A DNA stretch of 64,000 nt from Kushneria pakistanensis. GTDB taxonomy: Bacteria; Pseudomonadota; Gammaproteobacteria; Pseudomonadales; Halomonadaceae. The DNA is taken from NCBI RefSeq assembly GCF_014652795.1, contig NZ_BMZM01000004.1, positions 310,001 through 374,000 on the forward strand, read 5' to 3'. Within the stretch, counting starts at the first letter, position 1, and each line of letters opens with the position of its first letter. Under the pieces are notes generated by a model. That model searched no databases and was not told where the DNA came from. It saw only the letters and a list, made by a program, of their open reading frames with translations. This document shows, one piece after another, positions 1 through 8,084 of this stretch. A program made the translations under genes and the position numbers.

Positions 1-165
1 GGTGAGGTCAGAAACAACCAGTTTTGTGTCAATCTGATTCCCGATACGCTGGCGCGTACCACTATCGGCACTCGAGAAGTTGGCGATAAGGTCAATATCG
101 AAATTGATCCTCAGACACAGACCATTGTCGAGACCGTTGAGCGTATTCTTGCCGCAAGAACATGA
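1..165 (+). CDS. ribE: Riboflavin synthase alpha chain, C-terminal end (partial)
   Basis: The first 54 codons of the window are open in frame 1 and end at a TGA at 163-165. The translation holds [13 protein letters not shown], then a GDKVNIEID segment and a final [11 protein letters not shown] helix, the usual end of the second lumazine-binding repeat of riboflavin synthase. The enzyme dismutates two 6,7-dimethyl-8-ribityllumazine molecules to riboflavin. The 5' part lies outside the window. A terminator follows 72 bases downstream, so this gene ends its transcript. Identification rests on a short tail but the motif order is characteristic. Confidence 0.85.
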   Translation, partial: GEVRNNQFCVNLIPDTLARTTIGTREVGDKVNIEIDPQTQTIVETVERILAART

Positions 166-237
166 AATCACGTGCTGATGTGGCCTGTGTGGGTCGCTTG
201 CACGGGCGCCATTGGGTAAAATGATCAACGTTTATAT

Positions 238-265
238 AAAACGACCGGCACTGACCGGTCGTTTT
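238..265 (+). terminator. Intrinsic terminator between ribE and apt
   Basis: A perfect 11-bp stem (AAAACGACCGG with CCGGTCGTTTT) encloses a 6-base loop. The A-tract on the left and T-tract on the right make it potentially bidirectional. It separates riboflavin synthase from apt. Confidence 0.8.
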
Positions 266-291
266 GCATATGGGTCGACGAGAGATTGAAC

Positions 292-843
292 GTGGCGACA
301 AGTATTTACGGCGACTATATCAAGTCGGTTATTCGTACCGTGAAGGATTGGCCGGAACCCGGGGTCAACTTTCGCGACATCACGCCAGTGCTGCAAAACA
401 GTGCTGCCTTCCGAAAACTGATCGATAGTTTCGTCCATCGATATCAGGAACTTGATATCGATGCGATCGCCGCTATCGATGCGCGCGGCTTTATCATTGG
501 CGCGCCGCTGGCCTATGAGCTGGGGTGCAGCTTTGTGCCGGTGCGAAAAAAGGGCAAGCTGCCCTTTCGGACCATCAGCGAGACCTACAGCCTCGAGTAC
601 GGCGAGTCCACCGTGGAGCTGCATTCGGATGCGTTCCAGGCGGGCGACAGAATCCTGCTGGTGGATGATCTGATTGCCACGGGCGGCACCATGCTGGCGG
701 CTGCCCGGCTGATCGAGCGCAGCGGAGGCATCATCGTTGAAACGGCCGCCATTATTGATCTGCCCGAGCTTGGCGGCGGTGACATGATTCGTGCCGAAGG
801 CTACAGCGTTTTCGCAGCCTGTACCTTTACAGAAGACGAATGA
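292..843 (+). CDS. apt: Adenine phosphoribosyltransferase
   Basis: Makes AMP from adenine and PRPP in purine salvage (cytosolic). The PRPP loop [13 protein letters not shown] lies at about residues 121-133, and the PVRKKGKLP and [10 protein letters not shown] segments are typical of Apt. The GTG at 292 is preferred because GAGAG lies 7 bases upstream and gives 183 residues, the same as E. coli Apt. A TTG at 286 in the same frame is the alternative. The gene sits downstream of a terminator and 40 bases before a second phosphoribosyltransferase, so the two are probably co-transcribed. Confidence 0.93.
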   Translation: MATSIYGDYIKSVIRTVKDWPEPGVNFRDITPVLQNSAAFRKLIDSFVHRYQELDIDAIAAIDARGFIIGAPLAYELGCSFVPVRKKGKLPFRTISETYSLEYGESTVELHSDAFQAGDRILLVDDLIATGGTMLAAARLIERSGGIIVETAAIIDLPELGGGDMIRAEGYSVFAACTFTEDE

Positions 844-883
844 GCAGGGCAGACGTGTCCTTCTCGACGCACAGGATATTTCA

Positions 884-1372
884 ATGAGTACCGAGCGCTA
901 CCATAACCAGTTCACGATCTCCTGGGATCGGCTTCATCGTGATGTGCGCATGCTGTGTCATCAGCTCATCGGGCGTGATTTCAAGGGCATCGTGGCCGTG
1001 ACCCGTGGTGGTCTAATACCGGCAGCCCTGATCGCGCGTGAACTCGATATCCGCCTGATCGATACGGTCTGCATCAAAAGCTATGAGCACATGGAGCAAA
1101 GCAGCATCAATGTGCTCAAGGGCATCGATCATGATGGCGATGGCTGGCTTTTGGTGGATGATCTGGTTGATACCGGCAAGACAGCCGGGGCAGTACGCGA
1201 AATGTTGCCGCGCGCGCATTTCGTGACCATCTACGCCAAGCCGGAAGGGCGCCCGATGGTGGATCAGTATCTGACAGAAGTAGCGCAGGATACCTGGATT
1301 CAGTTCCCGTGGGACATGGGAATCTCCTTTGTCGAGCCGCTGGTAGACCAGCTTCGTACCCGCAAGGAGTAA
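884..1372 (+). CDS. gpt: Xanthine/guanine (hypoxanthine) phosphoribosyltransferase
   Basis: A 162-residue type I phosphoribosyltransferase of the Gpt family. It has an early [18 protein letters not shown] segment, the PRPP-binding [12 protein letters not shown] at about residues 89-100, and YAKPEGRP followed by TWIQFPW, the base-binding C-terminal part. E. coli Gpt is 152 residues. The product salvages guanine, xanthine or hypoxanthine to the nucleotide. The ATG at 884 matches the family start, although the frame is open further upstream; AGGA lies about 8 bases before it. Substrate preference cannot be read from sequence alone. Confidence 0.87.
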   Translation: MSTERYHNQFTISWDRLHRDVRMLCHQLIGRDFKGIVAVTRGGLIPAALIARELDIRLIDTVCIKSYEHMEQSSINVLKGIDHDGDGWLLVDDLVDTGKTAGAVREMLPRAHFVTIYAKPEGRPMVDQYLTEVAQDTWIQFPWDMGISFVEPLVDQLRTRKE

Positions 1373-1374
1373 CC

Positions 1375-2076
1375 ATGGCCCTGCCGCTGCCCGAGAGCTG
1401 GAGCCGCTACCTTGGCGACGAGGTAAACGCTCCCTATATGCAGGCCCTGAGAGCCTTTTTGCGCCATGAAAAGGATCAGCGCAAGGTCATCTATCCGGCC
1501 TCCGAGAACTGGTTTCGTGCCTTTGAGCTGACGCCGCTGGAAAGTGTCAGGGTGGTCATTCTGGGGCAGGACCCCTATCACGGCCCGGGTCAGGCGCATG
1601 GTCTGTGTTTCTCGGTACGTCCGGACGTCGCCGTTCCGCCATCCCTTGTGAATATCTACAAGGAGCTGCAGAGCGATGATGTGGCCTTTGAGCCGGTCAA
1701 TCACGGGTTTCTGGAGAGCTGGGCACGTCAGGGGGTCTTGCTGCTCAATAGTGTACTGACCGTCGAGCGTGCTCAGGCTGCTTCACATCGCGGGCAGGGC
1801 TGGGAGACCTTTACGGATCGCGCCATTGAAGTCATCAATGAGCACTGTGCACACGTCGTGTTTCTGCTCTGGGGCAGTTATGCCCAGAAAAAGGCGGCTT
1901 TTGTAGACCGCACGAAACATCTGGTGCTGCATGCGCCGCATCCTTCACCGCTGGCAGCGCACCGTGGCTTTTTCGGCTCTCATCACTTTTCAAAGGCCAA
2001 TGCCTTTCTGACCCAAAAGGGCGAGCAGCCCATCGACTGGCGTCTGCCTTCGCTTGAGCAACTGTCCGACGTTTAA
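1375..2076 (+). CDS. ung: Uracil-DNA glycosylase
   Basis: Removes uracil from DNA to begin base-excision repair. The water-activating motif [13 protein letters not shown] begins at about residue 64, and the DNA-intercalating [10 protein letters not shown] is at about 189-198. LLNSVLTVE is also present. The 233-residue length is typical of family 1 UDG. The ATG at 1375 follows an AAGGAG Shine-Dalgarno 5 bases away and lies 2 bases after the gpt stop, so apt-gpt-ung look like one operon. Confidence 0.95.
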   Translation: MALPLPESWSRYLGDEVNAPYMQALRAFLRHEKDQRKVIYPASENWFRAFELTPLESVRVVILGQDPYHGPGQAHGLCFSVRPDVAVPPSLVNIYKELQSDDVAFEPVNHGFLESWARQGVLLLNSVLTVERAQAASHRGQGWETFTDRAIEVINEHCAHVVFLLWGSYAQKKAAFVDRTKHLVLHAPHPSPLAAHRGFFGSHHFSKANAFLTQKGEQPIDWRLPSLEQLSDV

Positions 2077-2128
2077 TCAGCGTCACTGCAATGTGTCAAT
2101 ATGTCCTCTATTGTCGGTGGATGGATGC

Positions 2129-2157
2129 TTAACCACATCTGTGCGCCGGAGTAGAAT
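2129..2157 (+). promoter_or_regulatory. Possible sigma-70 promoter for upp
   Basis: TTAACC, then 17 bases, then TAGAAT. It lies in the 150-base gap between ung and upp and would give a leader of about 60 bases. The -35 is a weak match (4 of 6), so this is a tentative call. Confidence 0.35.
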
Positions 2158-2226
2158 AGAGGGCACTTGCGCTGTCCACTGTCCAAAAGGGATAGCGATA
2201 TTTTTCTATCAGGCCGTATATCCATC

Positions 2227-2856
2227 ATGAATGTTCATACCATTGATCACCCTCTCGTCAAACACAAGCTTGGACTGTTGCGGGGGGCGGGTATCAGTAC
2301 CAAGCACTTCCGTGAACTGGCCAATGAGCTTTCAACCCTTTTGACCTATGAGGCCACCAAGGGGCTTGAGCTGGGTGATGAAACCATCGAAGGCTGGAGT
2401 GGCAAACCGCTGAAGGTGCAGCAGATCAAGGGCAAGAAGGTCACGGTCGTACCGATTCTGCGCGCAGGGCTTGGCATGCTTGATGGCGTGACAACGCTGC
2501 TGCCCAGTGCCCGCATCAGCGTTGTGGGGCTTTATCGTAATGAAGAAACCCTCGAGCCGGTGCCCTATTTCGAAAAGTTTGTGCAGGATCTGGACGAGCG
2601 TCTGGCCATCGTCATTGATCCGATGCTCGCCACCGGTGGTTCCATGGCAGCCACGCTTGACATGCTCAAGGCCAAGGGTTGTCGACAGATCAAGGTGATC
2701 GTTTTGGTCGCCACGCCTGAAGGCATTGCACGTGTTTCCCGCTCTCATCCTGAAATCGAGCTCTATACGGCGGCTGTCGATGAAGGTCTCGACAGTCATG
2801 GCTATATCGTTCCCGGCCTTGGTGATGCCGGTGACAAGCTCTTCGGGACACGCTGA
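2227..2856 (+). CDS. upp: Uracil phosphoribosyltransferase
   Basis: Converts uracil and PRPP to UMP. The 209-residue protein matches the family length of 208. It begins with the typical [12 protein letters not shown] segment and has the PRPP-binding loop [10 protein letters not shown] at about residue 130. It ends with the uracil-binding [12 protein letters not shown] region. The ATG at 2227 is chosen because the family start is [11 protein letters not shown]-like; no strong Shine-Dalgarno is seen. The mobA ATG lies only 8 bases after its stop, so upp may be the first gene of the molybdenum cofactor operon. Confidence 0.94.
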   Translation: MNVHTIDHPLVKHKLGLLRGAGISTKHFRELANELSTLLTYEATKGLELGDETIEGWSGKPLKVQQIKGKKVTVVPILRAGLGMLDGVTTLLPSARISVVGLYRNEETLEPVPYFEKFVQDLDERLAIVIDPMLATGGSMAATLDMLKAKGCRQIKVIVLVATPEGIARVSRSHPEIELYTAAVDEGLDSHGYIVPGLGDAGDKLFGTR

Positions 2857-2864
2857 AGCCGCTT

Positions 2865-3446
2865 ATGGATAGCAGGGCGTGCATTACCGGTGTGGTGTTG
2901 GCCGGCGGTCAGGGCCGGCGCATGGGTGGCGTGGACAAGGGACTGGTCGAGCTGGGCGGCCAGTCAATGGTCAGCCATGTACTGGCAGCGATCGCGCCCC
3001 AGGTGGGGCAGGTCATGATCAATGCCAATCGCCGCCATGATGATTATGCATCGCTGGGCTATCCGGTTGTTCCAGATGTAGTGTCGGGCAGCGCGGGGCC
3101 GCTGGCAGGCTTTCACGCCGCGCTCAAGGCGTCATCAACGCCCCTGGTATTGATGGTACCCTGCGATACGCCAGCGCTTCCCGACACACTGGTCGAAGTG
3201 CTCTGGGCTACACTCACGGACCGTGACGTGGATATCGTTTATGCCCGTGATCATGAACGTGCCCATCCTGCGGTTGTGCTCATGAAGCGCGAGCTGGCGG
3301 ACGATCTTGAGCAGTGGTTGATCAGTGGTGGTCGCAAGATCGATCAGTGGTATGCGCGCCATCCTCATGCGGCCTGTCATTTTGATGATGCGCGGGCCTT
3401 TATCAATATCAATACACTCAACGACAGGGATGCCTTTGGCCAATGA
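2865..3446 (+). CDS. mobA: Molybdenum cofactor guanylyltransferase MobA
   Basis: Attaches GMP to Mo-molybdopterin to form the bis-MGD cofactor. The nucleotide-binding signature LAGGQGRRMGGVDKG begins at residue 12. PLAGFHAAL and the metal-binding PCDTP segment (about residues 99-103) follow, as in E. coli MobA (194 residues, here 193). It heads the Mo-cofactor block mobA-mobB-moeA-moaCD-moaE-moaA. A 73-base gap before mobB is the largest spacing in the block. Confidence 0.93.
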   Translation: MDSRACITGVVLAGGQGRRMGGVDKGLVELGGQSMVSHVLAAIAPQVGQVMINANRRHDDYASLGYPVVPDVVSGSAGPLAGFHAALKASSTPLVLMVPCDTPALPDTLVEVLWATLTDRDVDIVYARDHERAHPAVVLMKRELADDLEQWLISGGRKIDQWYARHPHAACHFDDARAFININTLNDRDAFGQ

Positions 3447-3519
3447 TCATGTCACGGGTCATGCAGGGCCGGGCCTGACATCAGGCGGGTAACCATGTCG
3501 ATTTTCTCTGGCAGGTACC

Positions 3520-4086
3520 ATGACGCAGCTGATCCTTTCCGATATTGATACACCGCTTCTGGGCATCGCCGCCTGGAGTGGTACAGGCAAGACGACGCTG
3601 CTGGAAGCCCTTCTACCCGCCTTGCGCATGCGCGGTCTCAATGTGGCCGTAATCAAGCATGCCCATCATGACTTTGATGTCGATATCCCGGGCAAGGACA
3701 GCCACCGTCTGCGAAAGGCGGGGGCTGCGCCGATGCTGGTCGCCTCCGGAAAGCGGTTTGCCCTGATGATGGAAACCCCCGGACAGGAAGAGCCCTGCCT
3801 GCCAACACTGCTGGATCAGGTATTGAAACTCTCACCGGATCTCGTATTGATCGAGGGGTTCAAGCAATGGCCACTGCCCAAGCTTGAGCTCTATCGTGAA
3901 GCCGTGGGCAAGTCATTGCGCGCCTTTGAAGACCCCTGGGTGCGCGCGGTGGCCACTACCGATGAGGTCGCTCTGCCATCAGATGTGGAGCGCCTGAATC
4001 TTGATGATCACGCCGCTTTGCTTGACTGGCTGGTGGCCTGGCCTTCCCGGTGGCACGCCATGGCGCAGGGGCCGCGTCATGAGTGA
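3520..4086 (+). CDS. mobB: Molybdopterin-guanine dinucleotide biosynthesis adapter MobB
   Basis: A 188-residue P-loop GTPase-like protein that assists MobA. The Walker A motif WSGTGKTT is at residues 19-26, followed by VIKHAHHDFD, the classic MobB block. KDSHRLRKAGA and a Walker B-like DLVLIEGFK are also visible. It overlaps the moeA start by 8 bases, pointing to translational coupling. The start at 3520 follows a CAGGTA Shine-Dalgarno-like stretch. Confidence 0.93.
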   Translation: MTQLILSDIDTPLLGIAAWSGTGKTTLLEALLPALRMRGLNVAVIKHAHHDFDVDIPGKDSHRLRKAGAAPMLVASGKRFALMMETPGQEEPCLPTLLDQVLKLSPDLVLIEGFKQWPLPKLELYREAVGKSLRAFEDPWVRAVATTDEVALPSDVERLNLDDHAALLDWLVAWPSRWHAMAQGPRHE

Positions 4087-5314
4087 TTGCTTTGGCAGCA
4101 GCGGGGCGCTTCTTTCGGTCAGCGAGATGCTGGCGCATATCACGGCTGCCTCACCCATGCCGGTAGGCAGTGAGCGCGTGCCGCTGTCGCAGGCCGTGGA
4201 CCGGATACTCGCCGAACCGCTCGTGGCAACGCTGTCGTTGCCACGCTATACCGCCTCTGCCATGGACGGTATTGCCTTTTGTCATCAGGGACAAACACGC
4301 CTCGGATTGGTAGGAGAAGCCTTGGCCGGGCATCCTTTCAATGCCGAGGTAGCTCCGGGTGAGGCGGTTGCCATTACGACCGGCGCACCGTTGCCGGCCG
4401 GGTGCGATACGGTTGTCATGGCAGAAGATATCATTGTCAGGGGCGCGTGGGCCGAGCTTTCGCACCCTGAAGCTGTCAGGCGGGGGCAAAACATTCGCCA
4501 CGCTGGTGAAGAGATTGCCATCGGTGATCATGTTTTTGCGCCAGGCACGCTTCTGGGGCCTGCCCAGCTCGGTATGGCAGCCTCGCTGGGGCATGAATAC
4601 ATCGATGTGCACCGCCGCCCCCGGGTGGCCATTTTCTCCAGTGGTGATGAGCTTCGCCGTGCCGGCGCCAATGACGATACGGCGCCCTCACTTTTTGATG
4701 CCAATGCCTTTAGCCTTGCCGCCTGCCTGAAGCGTTGGGGGGCCGAGATCGTCATGACCGATATACTGCCTGATAGCCTTGAGGGCAGTGTGGCAGGGCT
4801 TTCAAGCGCCAGTCAGCAGGCTGATCTTGTGATTACTTCCGGTGGAGTGTCGGCGGGCCAGGCTGATCTGGTGCGTGCGGCCATACAGCAGCTGGGACAG
4901 GTCACCTCCTGGCGTGTTGCGATGCGTCCGGGCAAGCCAATGGCATTTGGCCACATTGGGCAGGTGCCATTTTTTGGACTGCCTGGCAACCCCGTGGCGG
5001 CGCTGGTCACGCTCATGCAGTTTGTGCAGCCTCTGTTTCGCCAGCTTTGCGGGATGGTTCACTGGAAGCCTGTCAGATGGCATGCGATTAATGAACAGCC
5101 TCTGAAAGGGCGTTACGGCCGGCTGGATCTGTTGCGAGGCCGCTATCATGTCAATGCTCAGGGCGTGATCAGTGTCAGCGTTTTAAAAGAGCAGGGGTCT
5201 CATCGTCTGAGTTCACTTTACGACGCCAACTGTCTGATAGAGCTGCCTGCCGATATGGCAGCCTGTGATGCTGGCGCACCCGTGACCATACAACCGCTTG
5301 GAGAATTGATATGA
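4079..5314 (+). CDS. moeA: Molybdopterin molybdenumtransferase MoeA
   Basis: Inserts molybdate into adenylated molybdopterin. The 411-residue length equals the E. coli enzyme. Visible blocks are [11 protein letters not shown] near the N-terminus, SSGDEL at about residue 187, [11 protein letters not shown] at about 252 (the MoCF/MogA-like domain) and FGLPGNPVA at about 299. The ATG at 4079 lies inside the end of mobB and matches the family N-terminus. The next gene overlaps its stop by 4 bases (ATGA), so coupling is expected. Confidence 0.94.
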   Translation: MSDCFGSSGALLSVSEMLAHITAASPMPVGSERVPLSQAVDRILAEPLVATLSLPRYTASAMDGIAFCHQGQTRLGLVGEALAGHPFNAEVAPGEAVAITTGAPLPAGCDTVVMAEDIIVRGAWAELSHPEAVRRGQNIRHAGEEIAIGDHVFAPGTLLGPAQLGMAASLGHEYIDVHRRPRVAIFSSGDELRRAGANDDTAPSLFDANAFSLAACLKRWGAEIVMTDILPDSLEGSVAGLSSASQQADLVITSGGVSAGQADLVRAAIQQLGQVTSWRVAMRPGKPMAFGHIGQVPFFGLPGNPVAALVTLMQFVQPLFRQLCGMVHWKPVRWHAINEQPLKGRYGRLDLLRGRYHVNAQGVISVSVLKEQGSHRLSSLYDANCLIELPADMAACDAGAPVTIQPLGELI

Positions 5315-6114
5315 CATTGACCCACCTTAATGAACGGGGTGAAGCCAGCATGGTCGATGTATCGGACAAGCAGAGCAGCCATCGTGAAGCCATTGCCACC
5401 GGTCGCATTGTCATGCAGCCCGACACATTGAAACTGCTTGCCGACGGCGATATGCCCAAGGGAGATGTGCTGGCGACAGCGCGTATTGCCGGCATTCAGG
5501 CCGCCAAGCGCACGCATGAGCTGATTCCGTTGTGCCACGCACTGATGCTCTCAAAGGTTGCAGTGGATTTTGAGCTCGATATCGCCGGTCATTGCGTGCG
5601 GGTCAAGGCCTTTTGCCGTCTTGAGGGCCGCACCGGTGTAGAGATGGAGGCGCTAACGGCAGTGTCGGTAGCCTGCCTGACGCTTTATGACATGTGCAAG
5701 GCCGTGGATCGTGGGATGGAAATCATGGATGTCCGTCTTGAACATAAAAGCGGCGGACAATCGGGTGTATGGGAAAGAGACACCACAGTAGAATCGTCGC
5801 CGCTCGATACTCGAGAGACGAGCCTTGAAACACCTGAGCCTTCGGATGAATTAAACGAAAGCCCGATTCAGATACGTTTTTTTGCCGAGCTGAGAGAACG
5901 CCTGGGTATCGAAAAATTGAGTGTTTTACCAGGGCATCTATCGTCTCCTACACTGTCGGCATTAAAGGAGTGGATAAAGTCCCAGGTTGATACACCTGAA
6001 GCCATGGATCAGCCGCGCCTGCTGTGTGCCATCAATCACGATATGGTGCAGGGCGATGCTGCGCTTGGGGCTGGTGATGAAGTCGCCTTTTTCCCACCTG
6101 TTACCGGAGGCTGA
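5311..6114 (+). CDS. moaC: Fused MoaC-MoaD: cyclic pyranopterin monophosphate synthase plus molybdopterin synthase small subunit
   Basis: One continuous 267-residue frame carries two normally separate proteins. Residues 1 to about 157 are MoaC, with [26 protein letters not shown] and [10 protein letters not shown], ending in the KSGGQSGVW signature. A Ser/Glu-rich linker covers about 158-185. Residues 186-267 are MoaD: a beta-grasp domain starting [13 protein letters not shown] and ending with the essential free Gly-Gly (PPVTGG), which is thiocarboxylated to supply sulfur to MoaE. No ATG, GTG or Shine-Dalgarno in the linker would start a separate MoaD, so the fusion seems real. It overlaps moeA by 4 bases and precedes moaE. 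Confidence 0.9.
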   Translation: MTLTHLNERGEASMVDVSDKQSSHREAIATGRIVMQPDTLKLLADGDMPKGDVLATARIAGIQAAKRTHELIPLCHALMLSKVAVDFELDIAGHCVRVKAFCRLEGRTGVEMEALTAVSVACLTLYDMCKAVDRGMEIMDVRLEHKSGGQSGVWERDTTVESSPLDTRETSLETPEPSDELNESPIQIRFFAELRERLGIEKLSVLPGHLSSPTLSALKEWIKSQVDTPEAMDQPRLLCAINHDMVQGDAALGAGDEVAFFPPVTGG

Positions 6115-6136
6115 TCATGGGCGTCAGAAGATATAC

Positions 6137-6589
6137 GTGATTGCGATACAACGTGAGCCCTTTGATATTGGCGCGCTTTATCAGCGCCTGGTCGGAGAGG
6201 GCCATGAAACGGGGGCTGTCGTCAGTTTTGTAGGGCGGGTCAGGGATTTCAATGAGTCGCCCGAGGTGACGGCACTGACGCTTGAACATTACCCGGGCAT
6301 GACGGAAAGGGCACTGGGTGACATCGTGCAGCAGGCCCGGGATCGTTGGCAGATCAATGATGCGATCATTGTTCACCGCATTGGTTATATGACCCCGGGT
6401 GACGATATCGTGGCAGTGCTTGTCAGCACGGCACATCGTCACGCGGCTTTTGAAGCCTGTGCCTTTATCATGGATTTTTTAAAAACCAGTGCGCCCTTCT
6501 GGAAAAAGGAACATACCCATGGTGGCGCTTACTGGGTCAGGGAGCGTGAAAGCGATCTGGCGTCGTTGAAGCGCTGGGAGCAGCAATGA
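6137..6589 (+). CDS. moaE: Molybdopterin synthase catalytic subunit MoaE
   Basis: Partner of MoaD in converting cyclic pyranopterin monophosphate to molybdopterin. Starting at GTG 6137 gives 150 residues, the E. coli length, beginning [17 protein letters not shown]-like Shine-Dalgarno AGAAG lies 6 bases upstream. The frame is open further left only because it overlaps the moaCD gene. Conserved blocks are [27 protein letters not shown] and the catalytic-lysine region FWKKEH near residue 122. It overlaps moaA by 4 bases. Confidence 0.93.
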   Translation: MIAIQREPFDIGALYQRLVGEGHETGAVVSFVGRVRDFNESPEVTALTLEHYPGMTERALGDIVQQARDRWQINDAIIVHRIGYMTPGDDIVAVLVSTAHRHAAFEACAFIMDFLKTSAPFWKKEHTHGGAYWVRERESDLASLKRWEQQ

Positions 6590-7575
6590 GTGAATTGATT
6601 GATGATTTTGATCGTCGTATCAAGTATGTCCGCATCTCGGTAACGGATCGCTGCGATTTTCGCTGTGTCTATTGCATGGGCGAAGAGATGACCTTTCTGC
6701 CGCGTGATCAGGTGCTTTCCATCGAGGAAATTTCGCTGGTGGCGAGGGCATTTACCGAACTGGGCGTGGAGAAGATTCGCCTGACCGGCGGTGAGCCACT
6801 GGTGCGTCGCAATATTGATGAGCTGGTAAAAAATATTGGTGCGCTGGAGGGTTTGCGTGATTTTACCATGACGACCAATGGCGCCCAGTTAAGGCGCTAT
6901 GCATCATCACTGCGTCAGTCAGGTATGCAGCGTCTTAATATCAGTCTTGATTCCCTGAATCCGGAGCGTTTCAGGGAACTTACCCGGACCGGTAATCTTG
7001 AAAAGGTCATCGATGGCATTCGCGCTGCGAAGGAGGCAGGCTTTGAGCGTATCAAGCTCAATGCTGTCATTCTAAAAGGGCGAAATGATGATGAAATACT
7101 GGATCTGGTAGATTTCGCTCGCGATGAGGGCGTTGATATCAGCTTTATTGAAGAAATGCCGTTGGGTAACGTATCGGAACATTCGCGTCAGGAAACCTTT
7201 TGTTCCAGTGACGATGTGCGGGCAATGATCGAAACCCGCTACCCGCTGCTGCATTCTCCGGAAAATTCTGGTGGTCCTTCGCGCTACTATCGCATGGCAG
7301 ACAGCAGTTCAAGGATCGGCTTTATTTCTCCTCATAGTCACAACTTCTGTGATACCTGCAACAGAGTGCGTGTGACCTGTGAAGGCAGGCTGCTGCTGTG
7401 CCTTGGCAATGAACATTCAACAGATTTGCGCGAAGTCATTCGCCGGTTCCCGGGTGAAATAGAACCCTTGAAGCAAAGGATTCGTGAGTCAATGTCACTC
7501 AAGCCTCATCGGCATCATTTTACAACCGATGGTGATGTGCAGATTGTAAGATTCATGAACATGACAGGTGGGTAG
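6586..7575 (+). CDS. moaA: GTP 3',8-cyclase MoaA (radical SAM)
   Basis: Performs the first step of molybdopterin synthesis, GTP to 3',8-cyclo-GTP. The radical SAM cluster is C-X3-C-X2-C (Cys 23, 27, 30). The second Fe-S cluster site is C-X2-C-X13-C (about 255, 258, 272). [10 protein letters not shown] and the C-terminal Gly-Gly are also present. The 329-residue length matches E. coli. It is the last gene of the operon and ends 20 bases before a terminator. E. coli orders the pathway moaABCDE, whereas here moaA is last and moaB/mogA is absent. Confidence 0.95.
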   Translation: MSELIDDFDRRIKYVRISVTDRCDFRCVYCMGEEMTFLPRDQVLSIEEISLVARAFTELGVEKIRLTGGEPLVRRNIDELVKNIGALEGLRDFTMTTNGAQLRRYASSLRQSGMQRLNISLDSLNPERFRELTRTGNLEKVIDGIRAAKEAGFERIKLNAVILKGRNDDEILDLVDFARDEGVDISFIEEMPLGNVSEHSRQETFCSSDDVRAMIETRYPLLHSPENSGGPSRYYRMADSSSRIGFISPHSHNFCDTCNRVRVTCEGRLLLCLGNEHSTDLREVIRRFPGEIEPLKQRIRESMSLKPHRHHFTTDGDVQIVRFMNMTGG

Positions 7576-7595
7576 GGTGTTCTGATTTTCATGCA

Positions 7596-7626
7596 AAAAG
7601 GGCCAACATATGTTGGCCCTTTTCTT
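7596..7626 (+). terminator. Terminator of the molybdenum cofactor operon
   Basis: A perfect palindrome AAAAGGGCCAACAT/ATGTTGGCCCTTTT centred at 7609/7610, with T-rich sequence following. It is symmetrical, so it may work in both directions. Confidence 0.85.
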
Positions 7627-7703
7627 TGAGAATGGATAATTGCTAACCCTTTTTCAGGGTATATACTATTCGAGGCATATGTCTTTTATTTGGAGTGCTG
7701 GAT

Positions 7704-7994
7704 ATGTCGACAGAAACGCTGGAAAAGATTGCCCGCAACAAGAATGTGGCAAGAGCTGCGGCGCGCCAATTAAGCATGGAACAGCTGTCCAAGCTGTCTG
7801 AAATCATCGACGAGGTGATGACGCAGAAGCAGGAAGAAGAGCAAAAACGTCGTCAGGAAGAGGCCAGCAAGGAGCAAAAGCTGGCGGAAATCCGCGCAGC
7901 CATGACCGATGCCGGTTTATCCGTGAATGATCTTGTCGGAAACGAGCAGCCACGAAAGCGTCGTGGTCGGCCCCCCAAAGAGGCCAATGCCTGA
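7704..7994 (+). CDS. H-NS-like nucleoid protein with AT-hook-like tail
   Basis: A 96-residue protein. Residues 1 to about 70 are a charged helical, coiled-coil region (KIARNKNVARAAARQLSMEQLSKL, then a Gln/Glu/Lys/Arg-rich helix) resembling the H-NS family oligomerisation domain. The usual H-NS DNA-binding motif (TWTGQGRTP type) is missing. The protein ends instead in RKRRGRPPKEANA, an AT-hook-like RGRP core that could enter the minor groove. Start ATG 7704 has TGGAG 8 bases upstream. It is single-gene, between two operons. The function as a nucleoid or silencing protein is inferred from the layout. Confidence 0.7.
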   Translation: MSTETLEKIARNKNVARAAARQLSMEQLSKLSEIIDEVMTQKQEEEQKRRQEEASKEQKLAEIRAAMTDAGLSVNDLVGNEQPRKRRGRPPKEANA

Positions 7995-8084
7995 GTATTT
8001 TCTGCTTTTCAGTAATGTCCTTTCTTCACGAGTCATCTTCTTCAAAGCCGTGATGGCTGCACGGCTTTTATAAAAGACCTGTCA

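Noticed and set aside
3447-3519. Possible Moco riboswitch in the mobA-mobB gap
   Set aside because: The gap is only 73 bases. The known Moco RNA is longer and lies before moaA-type operons, and no convincing conserved fold is visible.
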